Source of the DNA: NVTR01 sp965237505
GTDB lineage: Bacteria; Pseudomonadota; Alphaproteobacteria; Rhodobacterales; Rhodobacteraceae
Assembly (NCBI GenBank): GCA_965237505.1
Contig: CBDEFR010000009.1
Coordinates: 1,054,001 to 1,118,000, forward strand
Reading direction: 5' to 3'
Length of the DNA: 64,000 nucleotides
Part shown: piece after piece, positions 46,393-54,452 of the stretch
Layout of the letters: the number at the start of each line of letters is the position of its first letter
Position numbering within the stretch: the stretch's first letter is position 1
The notes under the pieces: generated by a model
Told to the model about the DNA's origin: nothing
Seen by the model: only the letters and a program-made list of their open reading frames with translations
Database searches by the model: none
Translations under genes and position numbers: made by a program

Positions 46393-46474
46393 GAATATTT
46401 GTTAGGTTCGGTTATGCAAAAACCATGGGGTGTATCCCCTTGAACCAAGTGATCGGTGACCTTATATTGAGGTT

Positions 46475-47374
46475 ATGGAACAGAAAAGCAAATCAGTTAC
46501 ACCCGATTTTAGCGTCCGCGATCTGTTCAAACGGTTCCCGGATGATGAAGCCTGCCTGCAACACATCTTCAACGTCCGCTTCGGCGAACGCCACGTATGC
46601 ACGACCTGCGGAGTTGATACCACGTTCCATCGCATGACCAATCGCCGGGCCTGGGCCTGTGCCGCCTGTGGCGCGCACCTCTACCCCACGGCTGGCACCA
46701 TCTTTCAGGACACCCGCACCCCTCTGCGAGTCTGGTTCTATGCTATCTACCTCTTTGTCACCACGCGCCATGGCGTGAGCGGGAAGGAACTGCAACGGCA
46801 ACTGGGCGTGACCTACAAGACCGCTTGGCGGATCGGGCACAAAATCCGCGAACAAATGGACAAAGGTGAAATCAAATCTTTCCTGACTGGCCATGTCGAG
46901 ATCGACGAGGCTTATGTCGGCGGTAAACGTTCAGGCGGCAAGCGTGGGCGCGGTGCACCCGGCAAAACGATTGTGATGGGCTTCCAAGAACGCGGCGGAC
47001 GGCTGGTTGCGCAGATCATTCCCGATGTGAAAATGAAAACCCTGCGCGCTGAGACGCTGGCGCAAGTTGAGCGCGGTTCGGTCATATCGACCGACGAACT
47101 GCTTTCCTACGGTTTACTGAAACGCGATGGTTATACGCACGTCGCCGTCAAACATGGCCGAAAACAGTGGGTCGTATTTGATCAGGAAACCCGCCAGCTT
47201 CACCACACGAATTCGGTGGAAAGTTTCTGGCGTCAGTTCAAGCATTCAGTGAGGGGCACACACACGTCGATCAGCCAAAAACACATGAAACGGTATTTGG
47301 ACGAGTTCACTTTTCGCGCGAACCACCGCGACGAGGTGAACGGGATGTTTGACCGGATTGTGGCGGCGTTTTGA
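46475..47374 (+). CDS. IS1595-family transposase (copy b, 299 aa)
   Basis: Zinc ribbon HVCTTCGVDTTFHRM ... CAACGAHLYP, linker LRVWFYAIYLFVTTRHGVSG, catalytic core VEIDEAYVGGKRSGGKRGRG, STDELLSYGLLKRDGYTH, and HTNSVESFWRQFKHSVRGTH, LDEFTFRANHRDE at the end. Intact; clearly a different IS1595 subgroup from copy a. Confidence 0.93.
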   Translation: MEQKSKSVTPDFSVRDLFKRFPDDEACLQHIFNVRFGERHVCTTCGVDTTFHRMTNRRAWACAACGAHLYPTAGTIFQDTRTPLRVWFYAIYLFVTTRHGVSGKELQRQLGVTYKTAWRIGHKIREQMDKGEIKSFLTGHVEIDEAYVGGKRSGGKRGRGAPGKTIVMGFQERGGRLVAQIIPDVKMKTLRAETLAQVERGSVISTDELLSYGLLKRDGYTHVAVKHGRKQWVVFDQETRQLHHTNSVESFWRQFKHSVRGTHTSISQKHMKRYLDEFTFRANHRDEVNGMFDRIVAAF

Positions 47375-47501
47375 TAATTGTAGCGGCGGTTTCATCAAAT
47401 TCCGCTGCGGTGATTGGGCCGGTGCCACGGGCTTCCTGTTGGTCAATAAACTCATTAAGACGCTTTCCAGCTATCGCCTTGCTTAGCGGTAAGACCGTCA
47501 T
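47307..47501 (-). CDS. Third gene of IS1595b passenger operon (64 aa)
   Basis: Small protein MTVLPLSKAIAGKRLNEFID QQEARGTGPITAAEFDET-type sequence. It starts within the stop of the 246-residue gene (ATGA, 47498-47501), a strong sign of translational coupling. Its last 20 or so codons lie antisense to the transposase end and are basic and unstructured, so the original C-terminus may have been lost on capture. No recognised family; size and charge would suit an antitoxin-like or regulatory partner, which is speculation. Confidence 0.5.
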   Translation of the reverse strand: MTVLPLSKAIAGKRLNEFIDQQEARGTGPITAAEFDETAATIIKTPPQSGQTSRSPRRGGSREK

Positions 47502-48238
47502 GACACCGCTCGCTTGTAAACTTCGTCACTCTGACTGATTTCTATTACCCGACCCGCTTGTGCAAGAATGCTATGATTTGGCCCCATTTCCTTCTTGCTA
47601 GCAACGACAGAGATCAGGTTTGGTGGGTCTTCACGCGCTGAAATATCATGGAAGGCAGTGCTGGCCTTATAAACGGCTACAGGGTAGTTGGACACGGCCT
47701 GAAAAACCGCTGATTTGCCGTTGATTTTTGCCACGGCCGATACTTCCCATTCTATGGACGAAGCACCAATCACTTTGCTCTCATATTCCACGGTCGCAGG
47801 GAACAAATGGTCAAGTTTTTCATGAAGCGCATCGGATATATTTGCTTCTGCAAACACAGAAGCCCGGGATACGATACGTTCAGCAACTGAGTGAGAGGCG
47901 GCGCTCACATCAAAGATGGCTCGCTCGACTTCATGATTTTGGACATCCACGTAGATTGATCGCTTCCCGACCTGAAGTTCAGTCGCATCCGCAACCGATC
48001 TGGCCGTTTTGGAGAATGAACGCCCCGCACCGAAACTTTCAGCTTCACGATATGCAAACCCCGAATCGCTTACCCTGATTCCCCCGCTAATATGAGTCAT
48101 GCGGACGGTTACAAATGACCCGCTAGGGTACACCATTGGCAGGCTAATAAAGCTTGCATCACCCCAGTTGCGACAAGATACAAGTTTGGGTGCGATCAAC
48201 GCGCTTATTTCTGAGAGGGGGACCTGTTCGGACATCAC
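47498..48238 (-). CDS. Second gene of IS1595b passenger operon (246 aa, DUF1828-like N-terminus)
   Basis: 246 residues. The N-terminal part (FISLPMVYPSGSFVTVRMTH then ISGGIRVSDSGFAYREAESF) resembles DUF1828, a domain with pattern hydrophobic strand, small-residue turn, DDG or DSG. The middle region (SRASVFAEANISDALHEKLD) is helical; the C-terminal half (VYKASTAFHDISAREDPPNL) looks alpha/beta. No signal peptide or membrane segment. Overlaps both neighbours by 4 bases. Biochemical function unknown. Confidence 0.7.
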   Translation of the reverse strand: MMSEQVPLSEISALIAPKLVSCRNWGDASFISLPMVYPSGSFVTVRMTHISGGIRVSDSGFAYREAESFGAGRSFSKTARSVADATELQVGKRSIYVDVQNHEVERAIFDVSAASHSVAERIVSRASVFAEANISDALHEKLDHLFPATVEYESKVIGASSIEWEVSAVAKINGKSAVFQAVSNYPVAVYKASTAFHDISAREDPPNLISVVASKKEMGPNHSILAQAGRVIEISQSDEVYKRAVS

Positions 48239-48765
48239 ATCATTCCTCCTGAAAAGAAATCATACACCCATTTTGGCTCCAAAACAACGTCCATGTTCTT
48301 GATTCTAAGCCTTTTCCCGAAAAAGTCCCTCGCTTCGATAAAGCTTTGAATTGGTTCATCAACCTCACGAGCAACGACTAAACCGCCGTTGCGCAATCGC
48401 TGCTCGGTTTCAGACCAATTCAACCAAAAGTCGTGGAGATGTGTCGCAGAAACGCGCCTACCAGACCATTCCGATCGTGGTTTTCGCTGGTTTGAATGTC
48501 CGCCCTCCAATGACATCCAGTCAAGACGATCAATCGGCAAACACCGTCGCGCAGGTGATCTTGAAATATGCAATTCGAAAGTAACATGGCAGTCCGGGCG
48601 ATGTGCAAAGCAACCACCGTGCAGCACAAGACCGGTCTCTGTAACTCCGCCGATCTCAATTGGCGCATTGAACCAAATGTAGTCGGTTTCATCTTCTGGG
48701 ATTGACCAACCAGGGAAGTGCCCGATCTGTTTGTCAGCCAAAAATATATCTTTGACACTTACCAT
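48235..48765 (-). CDS. First gene of IS1595b passenger operon (176 aa, unknown)
   Basis: 176 residues, soluble, rich in Trp and His (PGWSIPEDETDYIWFNAPIE, LHGGCFAHRPDCHVTFELHI, HLHDFWLNWSETEQRL, DFFGKRLRIKNMDVVLEPKW). I do not recognise the family. GAAGGG directly precedes the ATG at 48765, slightly too close for a normal ribosome site. The operon begins about 65 bases inside the element end, so the promoter must lie in or overlap the terminal repeat (which contains TTGACA on this strand). Confidence 0.65.
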   Translation of the reverse strand: MVSVKDIFLADKQIGHFPGWSIPEDETDYIWFNAPIEIGGVTETGLVLHGGCFAHRPDCHVTFELHISRSPARRCLPIDRLDWMSLEGGHSNQRKPRSEWSGRRVSATHLHDFWLNWSETEQRLRNGGLVVAREVDEPIQSFIEARDFFGKRLRIKNMDVVLEPKWVYDFFSGGMM

Positions 48766-48837
48766 CCCTTCGGGGTAGCGGATTCGGATGGCGTAAGCGA
48801 GTCAAACTTGTGTCAAGGGGATACACCCCAAAACCAT

Positions 48838-49832
48838 TCATCACCCAACCCGAACTTTTCGTTTCCAGCACTGAGCTTGATCATCCCGCCCTTCATGCAC
48901 TTGACGCCACAGAAGCGGTTCTGGATTGGTCGAAGGTCGAACCAATTTTGTCGTCGATTTATGCCTCAAAAACAGGCCGTCCAAGCTATCCACTTTTGAC
49001 CTTGTTTCGCGGTTTGCTGTTGGGGGTGTGGTATCGATTATCGGATGTTGAGCTGTCGCAATGCCTTTATCGTGATCTGCTGTTTCGTAAATTTTGCCAC
49101 CTTGAACTGGGCGGCGATGTCCCGGAGGCGTCAACGCTGGGGCGGTTCCGCAATCAACTGGTTGAACATGATCTGTGGGAGCGTCTCTTGGGGGAGATCA
49201 ACCGCCAGCTTGAGGCCAAGAACATTATTCTGACGGAAGGGCGTATCAACATCATTGATGCCACCCCCGTTGAGGCTGCACAATCTGGCTCGGGCAAAGG
49301 TAAAGATGGTCAGCCAAAGCGCGATAAGGACGCGGGCTGGCATGTCAGGAAAGACAGCCGTGGTAATCTAAAATCCACCTATGGATACTCGGTTCATACG
49401 GGTGTGGATGAGGACGGCTTCATTCAACGCCAGACAGTCACTGCGGGTAATGTGCATGACAGCGTCGAACGCGATACGCTTTTATTGGGCGATGAGAGTG
49501 CCCTTTACGCGGATGCGGCTTACAGTTCCCGGGAGACGCGTGACAAACTGAAACGTTTTGGCATTGCAGATCAGGTGCAACGCAAAGGTTACCGTAACAA
49601 ACCTCTGTCGGATGATGACCGTAATCGCAATGATGAGATTGCTGTTATTCGTGCTGGTGGCGAGCGGCCCTTTGCCACTTACAAAAGCCGTTATGGCTTA
49701 GCCCGAACACGATTTATGGGGTTGGCCAGGAATATGACTGCCTACGGTATTGCAGCCATCGCTCATAACGTTCGCAAAGGGGCCAAATTCTTGACACTCT
49801 ACGGATTGCCCGACCAGAGTTGCGCTGGATAA
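48838..49832 (+). pseudogene. IS5-family transposase (copy B), 5' end cut off by IS1595b
   Basis: Same protein as copy A from residue 5 on (ITQPELFVSSTELDHPALHA to the stop). The first codons ATG CAA AAA CCA T are at 46414-46426 on the other side of IS1595b. In the present arrangement translation could only begin at some internal or element-derived start, so it is probably inactive, although the catalytic residues are all kept. Confidence 0.85.
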
Positions 49833-50160
49833 GTGCGGCCAAAACCTGGAAATGGGACATAAAACTACGTCAAATTGACCATATCCAACCCTCAAAGTCG
49901 CAAATATCCGATTTTACTGGAAATCCATCCCGAACTCCGTAATATCAAGCTGGAAAAGAGGCCTTATGCTGAGGTCTCAATTATCGATTATGTCTTGTTT
50001 TCGCCGCGTTGCCGTGCATATTCGGCAGCGTGCGAATGGCGGGATATGGTCCCACTTCGCAGATTATGCCTCAAATCCGAAGGAACCCAGGTAAAGGCAC
50101 CGCCGCAATTGATAGCGGCAGAGGTTTGGGTAAAAGCCAAAAGGCTGGATAAATAAACGC

Positions 50161-50667
50161 ATGAGATCTTCTAAGTCCCGTTCGCGGTCGAAAAATAGCC
50201 GCAACCGTTCTGTCGGAAATGTTATGAACCGGGTGTTTGACAGCTCGGGCCCCGAAGGAAAAGTGCGCGGCACGCCGCAGCAAATCATCGACAAATACAC
50301 CCAGCTGACCCATGATGCGCAGCTAGGCAATGACCGTGTGGCGGCTGAGAACTTTCAGCAGCATTCCGAGCATTACACCAGGATGTTGGGCGCAGCACAG
50401 CGCGAAATGAATGCCCGCCGCGAACAGCAAGAGCGTGAACATCGCGAACGCCAACAGTCGCGAAACGAACATCGCCACGCACTGCATAACGATCAAGGCC
50501 AGACAAGCATTGACGTGGCAGACCCGTCGCAGACCGATCAGCCCGAAGTCCTGAGAGCCGCGCCAGAAACCGGCAGTGGATTGGTGGAAACCCCGGAATC
50601 ACAACCCAAGCGCAGCGCTCCGCGGGCCCGAAAGCCAAAACCGAAACCTGAGGCCGATGCCTCTTAA
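50161..50667 (+). CDS. DUF4167 domain protein
   Basis: 168 residues; basic, N-terminal NRSVGNVMNRVFDSSGPEGK VRGT-type segment then YTQLTHDAQLGNDRVAAENF QQHSEHYTRML, the DUF4167 core typical of alphaproteobacteria. The rest is charged and low-complexity (Glu/Arg/Gln coil, Pro/Lys tail). Cytoplasmic; proposed nucleic-acid or ribosome association is not proven. First backbone gene after the IS cluster. Confidence 0.88.
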   Translation: MRSSKSRSRSKNSRNRSVGNVMNRVFDSSGPEGKVRGTPQQIIDKYTQLTHDAQLGNDRVAAENFQQHSEHYTRMLGAAQREMNARREQQEREHRERQQSRNEHRHALHNDQGQTSIDVADPSQTDQPEVLRAAPETGSGLVETPESQPKRSAPRARKPKPKPEADAS

Positions 50668-50744
50668 AGTGATCGCCCGGACTCTTCGGAGGCCGCTGAA
50701 TAGGCAGCACGCGTTACGCGTTGTGGCGACTTTCGGGCGCGATC

Positions 50745-51086
50745 TCAGTGCGTCGCGGTGTTGGAAAACAGGTGAATGACCAATAGCCCCGCCAGGATCA
50801 TGCTCATCCCCAGCACCGCCGCCAGGTCCAGCTTTTGGCCAAAGACCAGCAGTCCGATCGCGGCAATTAACACAATCCCAAACCCGGACCAGATCGCATA
50901 GACAATCCCGACCGGCATGAATTTCAGAGTCAGCGCCAACAGATACAGCGCCACCGCATAGCCGATCACGGCTACGGCTGACGGCAACATCCGGCTGAAC
51001 TGATGGCTGGCCTGCAGGGCTGTAGTCGCAATGGTCTCGGCAATGATCGCCGAGAGCAGGTAAATGTAATGTATTGGCATGGGCAA
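50745..51086 (-). CDS. Small multidrug resistance (SMR) exporter
   Basis: 113 residues with four membrane helices. The proton/substrate-binding Glu is in SAIIAETIATTALQAS near residue 17, and GIVYAIWSGFGIVLIAAIG is the conserved third-to-fourth helix region. EmrE/QacE-type proteins export cationic compounds as dimers. An ATG at 51086 or 51080 may start it. It follows the Lrp regulator by 6 bases, suggesting a two-gene unit. Confidence 0.9.
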   Translation of the reverse strand: MPMPIHYIYLLSAIIAETIATTALQASHQFSRMLPSAVAVIGYAVALYLLALTLKFMPVGIVYAIWSGFGIVLIAAIGLLVFGQKLDLAAVLGMSMILAGLLVIHLFSNTATH

Positions 51087-51092
51087 GTCCGT

Positions 51093-51550
51093 TCACAGGG
51101 GCAGTTCAGTGGTCTCTTTCAGCTCTTCCATCACGAAACTGGCTGACACATCCGACACCTCTACCCTTTTGATCAGCCTTTGGTAAAGCCTGTCATACGC
51201 TGCGACATCGGCAACCCTTGCGCGGATCAGATAATCCAAATCACCGGTCATCCGGTAGGCGCCAAGTATTTCCGGCATTTCGTGGACTGCGCGGGCAAAT
51301 TTCGTCAGCCAATCAGCAGCGTGGCTGCGGGTGCGAATCTGGATGAACACGCTAAGCCCAAGGCCGAGCATGTCGGCGTCCAGGATCGCCACACGCCGTT
51401 TGATCGCACCGGCCTGATCCAGCGCCCTGATCCGCCGCCAACAGGCATTGCGCGACAGCCCGACTTTTTCGCCAAGCGCTTCCAGCCCGATGTCCGCTTC
51501 ACGTTGCAAGATACGCAGAATGCGGCGATCTATGCATCGAACGTCAACAT
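51093..51550 (-). CDS. Lrp/AsnC family regulator (start region damaged or unusual)
   Basis: Helix-turn-helix near the N-terminus (IDRRILRILQREADIGLEAL GEKVGLSRNACWRRIRAL) and a C-terminal RAM domain (YRMTGDLDYLIRARVADVAA). The coding frame has no ATG, GTG or TTG close to IDRRIL; an ATG at 51550 (MLTFDA) is one base out of frame and meets a stop at once. Adding one base near 51532 would give MLTFDAIDRRIL, a normal Lrp start. The ATG lies 7-8 bases after TATATA, suggesting leaderless expression. It probably controls the SMR gene that follows. Confidence 0.75.
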
Positions 51551-51663
51551 GAATATATATATCGTGGGAAATTATTACGAAATCAATGTATTTCGGTTTA
51601 ATTTTGGGACGATATTTCAAACCGCGTGCAATATGTGTTGGATAACGAGCAAAGGATACGGCC

Positions 51664-51870
51664 ATGTATTCCAAAGTTTTCCTGAACCACCCGCACAGCG
51701 TCGAAGAGACCTATCTGGAGCACGCGCGGATTGCCGCCGGATTTTCGGCACAGCTCTTTCTGGCTGCAAGTGCGGCGGCAATCCATGCCATCATTCCGTG
51801 CCTGTTTGAAAAAACCGCCAGCCGGATGATCGCGACATTGTATGCGCGGACCAATAATAGGGGCCAGTAA
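51664..51870 (+). CDS. DUF6356 family protein
   Basis: 68 residues: FLNHPHSVEETYLEHARIAA then a hydrophobic stretch FSAQLFLAASAAAIHAIIPC and LFEKTASRMIATLY. This short alphaproteobacterial family has one amphipathic or membrane helix and no known function. GGAT precedes the ATG at 51664; divergent from the Lrp gene. Confidence 0.8.
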   Translation: MYSKVFLNHPHSVEETYLEHARIAAGFSAQLFLAASAAAIHAIIPCLFEKTASRMIATLYARTNNRGQ

Positions 51871-51912
51871 AATAAACTGCTGCGTCGGTCCGGCAGTCGT
51901 CGCAATCCCAGC

Positions 51913-53127
51913 TTAACCTATCAAAGCCCTGCTCAGATTGTTGTCGATCTTTTCCAGAAACCCCTCGGTGGTCGTCCATTTCTGATCCGGCCCAACCAGC
52001 AAAGCCAAATCTTTGGTCATGAACCCGCTTTCAACGGTGTCAACGACCACTTTCTCGAGCGTCTCGGCAAAACCGGTGAGCTTGGCATTTGCGTCGAGCT
52101 TGCCACGGTGCTTTAGACCCCCGGTCCAGGCGTAGATTGACGCAATCGAATTGGTCGATGTCGCCTCGCCCTTCTGGTGCTGGCGATAATGCCGGGTGAC
52201 CGTGCCGTGGGCGGCTTCGGCTTCGACAATTCTGCCGTCCGGCGTCATCAACCGACTGGTCATCAGGCCAAGCGAACCAAAGCCCTGCGCGACCGTGTCA
52301 GATTGCACGTCACCGTCATAGTTCTTGCAGGCCCAGACAAACCCGCCCGACCACTTCATTGCAGCGGCCACCATGTCGTCGATCAGACGGTGCTCATAGG
52401 TGATTCCGGCGGCTTTGAATTTTTCTGCGAATTCTTCATCAAAGGCCTTCTGGAACAGATCTTTGAAGCGGCCATCATACGCCTTGAGAATGGTATTCTT
52501 GGTCGAGAGGTACACCGGCCAACCAACATTGAGGCCATAGTTCAACGACGCGCGGGCAAAGTCGATGATCGATGCGTCAAGGTTGTACATGCCCATTGCC
52601 ACACCGGCAGACGGGGCATCGAAAATATCCTTTTCAATCACCGCACCATCGTCACCGACAAACTTCATCGTCAGCTTGCCTTTGCCGGGAAACAGAAAGT
52701 CGGTGGCTTTGTATTGATCCCCGAAAGCATGGCGGCCGATGACAATCGGTTGTGTCCAACCCGGCACCAGCCGCGGCACATTGCGGCAAATGATCGGGGC
52801 GCGGAATATCGTTCCCCCGAGAATGTTGCGAATTGTGCCATTGGGCGAGCGCCACATCTGTTTCAGGCCAAATTCCTCGACCCGCGCTTCGTCAGGTGTA
52901 ATCGTCGCGCATTTAACGCCGACGCCGATTTCCTTAATCTTTTCAGCCGCATCAATAGTGATCTGGTCATTGGTGTCGTCGCGCACTTCGATGCCGAGGT
53001 CGTAATAAAGCAGATCGATGTCCAGATAGGGCAGGACCAGCTTTTTCTTGATGAAATCCCAGATGATTCGGGTCATCTCATCGCCGTCAAGCTCGACGAT
53101 CGGGTTTTCGACCTTGATTTTCGACAT
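51913..53127 (-). CDS. icd: Isocitrate dehydrogenase (NADP+)
   Basis: 404 residues, the eukaryote-like dimeric type usual in alphaproteobacteria. VELDGDEMTRIIWDFIKKKL starts it; ATITPDEARVEEFGLKQMWR and SPNGTIRNILGGTIFRAPI bind isocitrate; YDGDVQSDTVAQGFGSLGLM and EAAHGTVTRHYRQHQKG complete the active and cofactor site. It oxidises isocitrate to 2-oxoglutarate and CO2 in the citric acid cycle. Monocistronic by spacing. Confidence 0.96.
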   Translation of the reverse strand: MSKIKVENPIVELDGDEMTRIIWDFIKKKLVLPYLDIDLLYYDLGIEVRDDTNDQITIDAAEKIKEIGVGVKCATITPDEARVEEFGLKQMWRSPNGTIRNILGGTIFRAPIICRNVPRLVPGWTQPIVIGRHAFGDQYKATDFLFPGKGKLTMKFVGDDGAVIEKDIFDAPSAGVAMGMYNLDASIIDFARASLNYGLNVGWPVYLSTKNTILKAYDGRFKDLFQKAFDEEFAEKFKAAGITYEHRLIDDMVAAAMKWSGGFVWACKNYDGDVQSDTVAQGFGSLGLMTSRLMTPDGRIVEAEAAHGTVTRHYRQHQKGEATSTNSIASIYAWTGGLKHRGKLDANAKLTGFAETLEKVVVDTVESGFMTKDLALLVGPDQKWTTTEGFLEKIDNNLSRALIG

Positions 53128-53178
53128 GCAGTACCTCGTGTTGATGAATTTTGGTGCTGGCGCTAAAAAATAATGTGC

Positions 53179-53832
53179 TCAGCGCGTGGTCTCGGTCAGC
53201 CGTCGGCGCACGTAGGCGTCTACATTGCCGATCATCGTTTCCATATGTGGATCTTCAAAAAAATGCCCGGCACTTTCGATTTCGGTGTGGGTGATGGTAA
53301 TTCCTCTTTGCTCGTGCAGCTTTTCGACCAGAATTTGCGTGTCCTTGGGCGGCGCCACCCGGTCGGCGGTTCCATTCATGATCAGACCCGAGGACGGGCA
53401 GGGCGCGAGGAACGAGAAATCATACATATTGGCCGGCGGCGACACCGAAATAAATCCTGTGATCTCAGGCCGCCGCATTAACAATTGCATGCCAATCCAG
53501 GCCCCAAAAGAAAAGCCGGCGACCCAGCAGTGTTTGGAATTCTGGTTCATCGACTGCAGATAATCGAGTGCTGACGCGGCATCAGACAATTCGCCAATGC
53601 CCTGGTCGTATTCACCTTGCGACCGGCCGACGCTGCGAAAGTTGAACCGCAGCACCGTAAAACCCATGTTGTAAAATGCGTAGTGCAAGTTATAGACGAC
53701 GCGATTGTTCATCGTGCCGCCGAACTGAGGGTGCGGATGCAGGACGATCGCGATTGGTGCGTCTTTTTCCTTTTGCGGATGATAACGGCCTTCCAGGCGG
53801 CCCTCGGGGCCTGGGAAAATTACTTCAGGCAT
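53179..53832 (-). CDS. Alpha/beta hydrolase
   Basis: 217 residues. Oxyanion region IVLHPHPQFGGTMNNRVVYN, nucleophile elbow WVAGFSFGAWIGMQLL (Ser in GFSFG), acid in NGTADRVAPPKD, His in SAGHFFEDPH. Belongs to the small dienelactone-hydrolase-like group widespread in proteobacteria; natural substrate unknown. Upstream of it lies the iscR promoter in the divergent direction. Confidence 0.87.
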   Translation of the reverse strand: MPEVIFPGPEGRLEGRYHPQKEKDAPIAIVLHPHPQFGGTMNNRVVYNLHYAFYNMGFTVLRFNFRSVGRSQGEYDQGIGELSDAASALDYLQSMNQNSKHCWVAGFSFGAWIGMQLLMRRPEITGFISVSPPANMYDFSFLAPCPSSGLIMNGTADRVAPPKDTQILVEKLHEQRGITITHTEIESAGHFFEDPHMETMIGNVDAYVRRRLTETTR

Positions 53833-53870
53833 GGGTTTCCTTGTCTTGCGTCAGATGCCGGTTCGATTTC

Positions 53871-53908
53871 TTGACGAATTTGCTCAGACACCTTAGAACA
53901 ATTCTAAG
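53871..53908 (+). promoter_or_regulatory. iscR/suf operon promoter with palindromic Fe-S/iron box
   Basis: TTGACG (53871-53876), 17 bases, TAGAAC (53894-53899). A perfect palindrome CTTAGAA CAA TTCTAAG (53892-53908) covers the -10 box. It has the form of the Rhodobacterales iron box recognised by the Rrf2-type IscR (I recall the general form, not the exact consensus), and its position fits repression. The start codon of iscR is about 80 bases downstream. Confidence 0.7.
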
Positions 53909-53990
53909 TTGGCTGTCGGACGGCGGGAATTGGCTGCTCGTCAGGTAATGGCCCTGCTGCCGGGCGTCAACAAAATTAAGGGTTTGGGTG

Positions 53991-54452
53991 ATGAAACTTA
54001 GCACCAAAGGGCGATATGCAATGGTTGCGCTGGCGGATCTTGCGGCCCAGCCAGTTGGTTCACTGTGTTCGCTTGGACAAATATCTGCCCGCCAGGATCT
54101 GTCGCTGCCCTATTTGGAACAGTTGTTCGTGAAACTGCGCCGCAGTGGTCTGGTGGATTCGGTACGCGGGCCGGGTGGCGGTTACACACTTGCCCGGCCG
54201 GCATCGGAAATTCGGGTGTCCGACATACTGGCGGCGGTCGATGAGACGGTTTCCGCGCTTCATACCGGGGCCGGAGCATCCGGTGCATGTTCTGGAACCC
54301 GCGCGCAGTCGCTTGCAAACCGGCTTTGGGAATGCCTGTCGGCCCAAGTCTATGTATTTTTACACCAGACTCGGCTGTCGGACGTTGTTGCGAATGAGCT
54401 GGCTCCTTGTCCGGCAGTTCCGGCATTCGTTACATTGGTGGATGAAGCATGA
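53991..54452 (+). CDS. iscR: Rrf2-family iron-sulfur regulator IscR
   Basis: 153 residues: MKLSTKGRYAMVALADLAAQ, winged helix with ISARQDLSLPYLEQLFVKLR and RGPGGGYTLARP. Escherichia coli IscR uses three cysteines for its [2Fe-2S] cluster; in the equivalent region only one (GACSGTRAQS) is seen here, as described for Rhodobacter sphaeroides IscR. It likely represses the operon it heads when iron-sulfur supply is adequate. ATG 53991 chosen over the GTG one codon earlier. ATGA overlap with the desulfurase gene. Confidence 0.88.
   Translation: MKLSTKGRYAMVALADLAAQPVGSLCSLGQISARQDLSLPYLEQLFVKLRRSGLVDSVRGPGGGYTLARPASEIRVSDILAAVDETVSALHTGAGASGACSGTRAQSLANRLWECLSAQVYVFLHQTRLSDVVANELAPCPAVPAFVTLVDEA

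Larger units (their letters stand above)
46427..48829 (+). mobile_element. IS1595-family element b carrying passenger genes
   Basis: 2403 bp. Perfect 17-bp ends GGGGTGTATCCCCTTGA (46427-46443) and TCAAGGGGATACACCCC (48813-48829), and an 8-bp duplication AAAACCAT (46419-46426 and 48830-48837). The transposase fills only the first 0.95 kb; the rest is a three-gene operon on the opposite strand (47307-48765). It interrupts the IS5 copy B transposase after its fourth codon. Confidence 0.93.
45240..49979 (+). mobile_element. IS5-type element, copy B, with two nested IS1595 elements
   Basis: Ends TGAGACCTCAGCATAA (45240 on) and TTATGCTGAGGTCTCA (ending 49979). Removing IS1595a (45285-46392) and IS1595b (46427-48829) leaves a sequence matching copy A, including ATGCAAAAACCAT at the transposase start. 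I could not see an outer target duplication. Confidence 0.85.
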
